Shown in pieces: positions 13,181-14,272 of a stretch of DNA of 14,272 bases. The notes below the pieces were generated by a model, which saw only the letters and a program-made list of their open reading frames with translations, was not told the origin of the DNA and did no database searches. Within the stretch, counting starts at the first letter, position 1. Each line of letters begins with the position of its first letter. The DNA comes from an uncultured Collinsella sp. (GTDB taxonomy: Bacteria > Actinomycetota > Coriobacteriia > Coriobacteriales > Coriobacteriaceae). The DNA is taken from contig URYW01000046.1 of the NCBI GenBank assembly GCA_900552145.1, forward strand, positions 1-14,272, in the 5' to 3' direction. Both the position numbers and the translations under genes were made by a program.

Positions 13181-14146
13181 ATGGCTGACAAGAACCCTTT
13201 GACTCCGGAAGAAGTGACGGAGTTATTCTCCGAAATCGATGCATCCGGCGTCTTGGATCCTACGCTTGCCAAAAAGCGTACCGAGCGCATGCGTGAGAAG
13301 GAGGCTGCGGCCAAGTGCGGTGACAAAGCGGCGCTAGCACAGCTGCGCAGCGAGGACCGCGCGAGCCAGGCAAAACATATCGACCCGCTGTCCGAGGACG
13401 ATCCTTCGGGCTCGCAGGTGAGCCATACCATTACGAAGACCGCGATGGCCGTGGTCATCGGTATTTTGGTGCTGATCGTGGGCATGCAGATCGGCTACGG
13501 CGTGATGCGCCGTCTGAATACCGCCAACCTGTCCGAGAGCGTTTCGGTTGATACCGTTTCTACAGCACTCAAGGGTGGACTCGAGTGGGGCAACGGCTTT
13601 ACGCAGTTCCCGCTCGACTTTACCGTCGATGAAGCCGATGAGCGTACGGGCACGGTCGAGGTGACGGTGTTGGACACATCGTCTGCCAACGAGCTCGAGC
13701 TGCTGTCCAACGGGCAGATCCAGGCCGCGGCGCTTGCGACCAACGCGCTGCTCAACGACAAGATCGACCGCGTGGTGTATAACGTTCACGCCTATATCGA
13801 CGAGGATAGCAACATTCAGCACGATTCCTTCTTTGGCATGTTCCCCGCGCGGGGCCACCAGAGCGCCATTTTGACGTTCGTGTGGACCAAGAGCTCATCC
13901 AACGCCACGAGTATCGACTGGAAGATGCGCATCGTGAGTATGGATGACACCATCGCCGAGCGCATTCAGAAGCAGGTGAACTCGGTGTCGTCGTTGATTG
14001 AGGACCCGGTGGTGAGCCAGACCAAGATTGACGAGGAAAAGGCCGAGCGTGACCTGGAACATCGTCTGCATGGCCGCGAGATTTTCCGCGGCGGCAAGCC
14101 CGATCGCACACCGTCCGAACTGCTGGAGCAGGACAAGAAAAAATAA
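13181..14146 (+). CDS. Unrecognised single-pass membrane protein
   Basis: I do not recognise the family of this 321-aa protein. Residues 1-80 are charged and probably cytosolic, with a Lys/Arg/Glu-rich stretch at 30-65. One membrane segment lies at about 87-108 (AMAVVIGILVLIVGMQIGYGVM). Residues 110-275 form a presumably extracytoplasmic domain of mixed alpha/beta character, including VSTALKGGLEWGNGF and WKMRIVSMDDTIAERIQKQV. The tail from 276 is charged and ends QDKKK. No lipobox, enzyme motif or signal peptidase site is clear, so N-in/C-out topology is inferred. AGGA lies about 5 bases before the ATG. It starts 19 bases after the ABC exporter, so the two are probably one transcription unit, and an accessory role for the exporter is possible but unproven. 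A strong terminator follows. Confidence 0.85.
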   Translation: MADKNPLTPEEVTELFSEIDASGVLDPTLAKKRTERMREKEAAAKCGDKAALAQLRSEDRASQAKHIDPLSEDDPSGSQVSHTITKTAMAVVIGILVLIVGMQIGYGVMRRLNTANLSESVSVDTVSTALKGGLEWGNGFTQFPLDFTVDEADERTGTVEVTVLDTSSANELELLSNGQIQAAALATNALLNDKIDRVVYNVHAYIDEDSNIQHDSFFGMFPARGHQSAILTFVWTKSSSNATSIDWKMRIVSMDDTIAERIQKQVNSVSSLIEDPVVSQTKIDEEKAERDLEHRLHGREIFRGGKPDRTPSELLEQDKKK

Positions 14147-14152
14147 GAGACC

Positions 14153-14193
14153 ATCATCCCGCGTGAGCCACAAGCCCCGCGGGATGATTTTTT
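14153..14193. terminator. Intrinsic terminator after the membrane-protein gene
   Basis: An 11-bp perfect stem, ATCATCCCGCG (14153-14163) with CGCGGGATGAT (14178-14188), is followed on the plus strand by a run of six T. On the minus strand the stem leads to GGTCTCTTATTTTT, so it may also serve a convergent gene to the right. Confidence 0.93.
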
Positions 14194-14233
14194 AAGGCTC
14201 TGTTAGACCAGGATTGACATGCCGACCTGCCGG

Positions 14234-14272
14234 CTAACTCGCCGTCTCCCCGTCGGGCGCCGGCGTCTTGAC
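14234..14272 (-). CDS. Possible 3' end of a minus-strand gene leaving the window
   Basis: One minus-strand frame reads from the window edge as VKTPAPDGETAS and then TAG (stop at 14234-14236). It lies about 40 bases before the bidirectional terminator, as a convergent gene would. Twelve codons are too few to recognise anything, and other frames are also open, so this is only a possibility. Confidence 0.25.
   Translation of the reverse strand, partial: VKTPAPDGETAS

Noticed and set aside
1..14272. CRISPR array, insertion sequence or prophage
   Set aside because: There is no set of regularly spaced direct repeats, no transposase or integrase, and no phage structural gene in the window.

Overview
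This is a high-GC bacterial chromosome segment. The gene set and order (rpsF-ssb-rpsR-rplI-dnaB, then purA, purD, a NUDIX hydrolase and an ABC exporter), the strong Shine-Dalgarno sequences, and a sortase-anchored pilin-like surface protein point to an intestinal actinomycete of the class Coriobacteriia, most likely Collinsella or a close relative. The genus is an inference from gene content and style. No rRNA or other definitive marker is present.

Left part (1-3655). The window opens inside a plus-strand gene for a sortase-anchored, pilin-like surface protein. A strong bidirectional hairpin terminator separates it from two convergent minus-strand membrane-protein genes. One encodes a secreted bactofilin-like beta-helix fused to transmembrane segments. 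The other encodes a TRIC-family (UPF0126) channel-like protein. Upstream of the TRIC gene lies a gene-free, hairpin-rich stretch that ends in a 25-base inverted copy of a tRNA-Ser 3' end.

Middle (3656-6140). Two minus-strand tRNA-Ser genes (CGA and GGA anticodons) lie in tandem. Each is followed by its own intrinsic terminator, and a near-consensus promoter precedes the pair. About 490 bases without a gene follow, holding a second minus-strand promoter candidate, a structured segment and the rpsF promoter. Then comes the plus-strand operon rpsF-ssb-rpsR-rplI (small-subunit proteins S6 and S18, single-stranded DNA-binding protein, large-subunit protein L9), closed by a textbook terminator.

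Right part (6141-14272). All genes here are on the plus strand: dnaB (replicative helicase), purA and purD (purine synthesis), an ADP-ribose-pyrophosphatase-like NUDIX hydrolase, a type-1 ABC exporter half-transporter, and an unrecognised single-pass membrane protein with a strong terminator behind it. The last 39 bases may be the 3' end of a minus-strand gene. The most unusual non-coding structures are the inverted tRNA-Ser fragment, a 98-bp imperfect palindrome that encloses a strong ribosome-binding site and start codon before the ABC exporter, and overlapping alternative hairpins between purA and purD. I found no complete new defence or mobile system. Most of the window is housekeeping.
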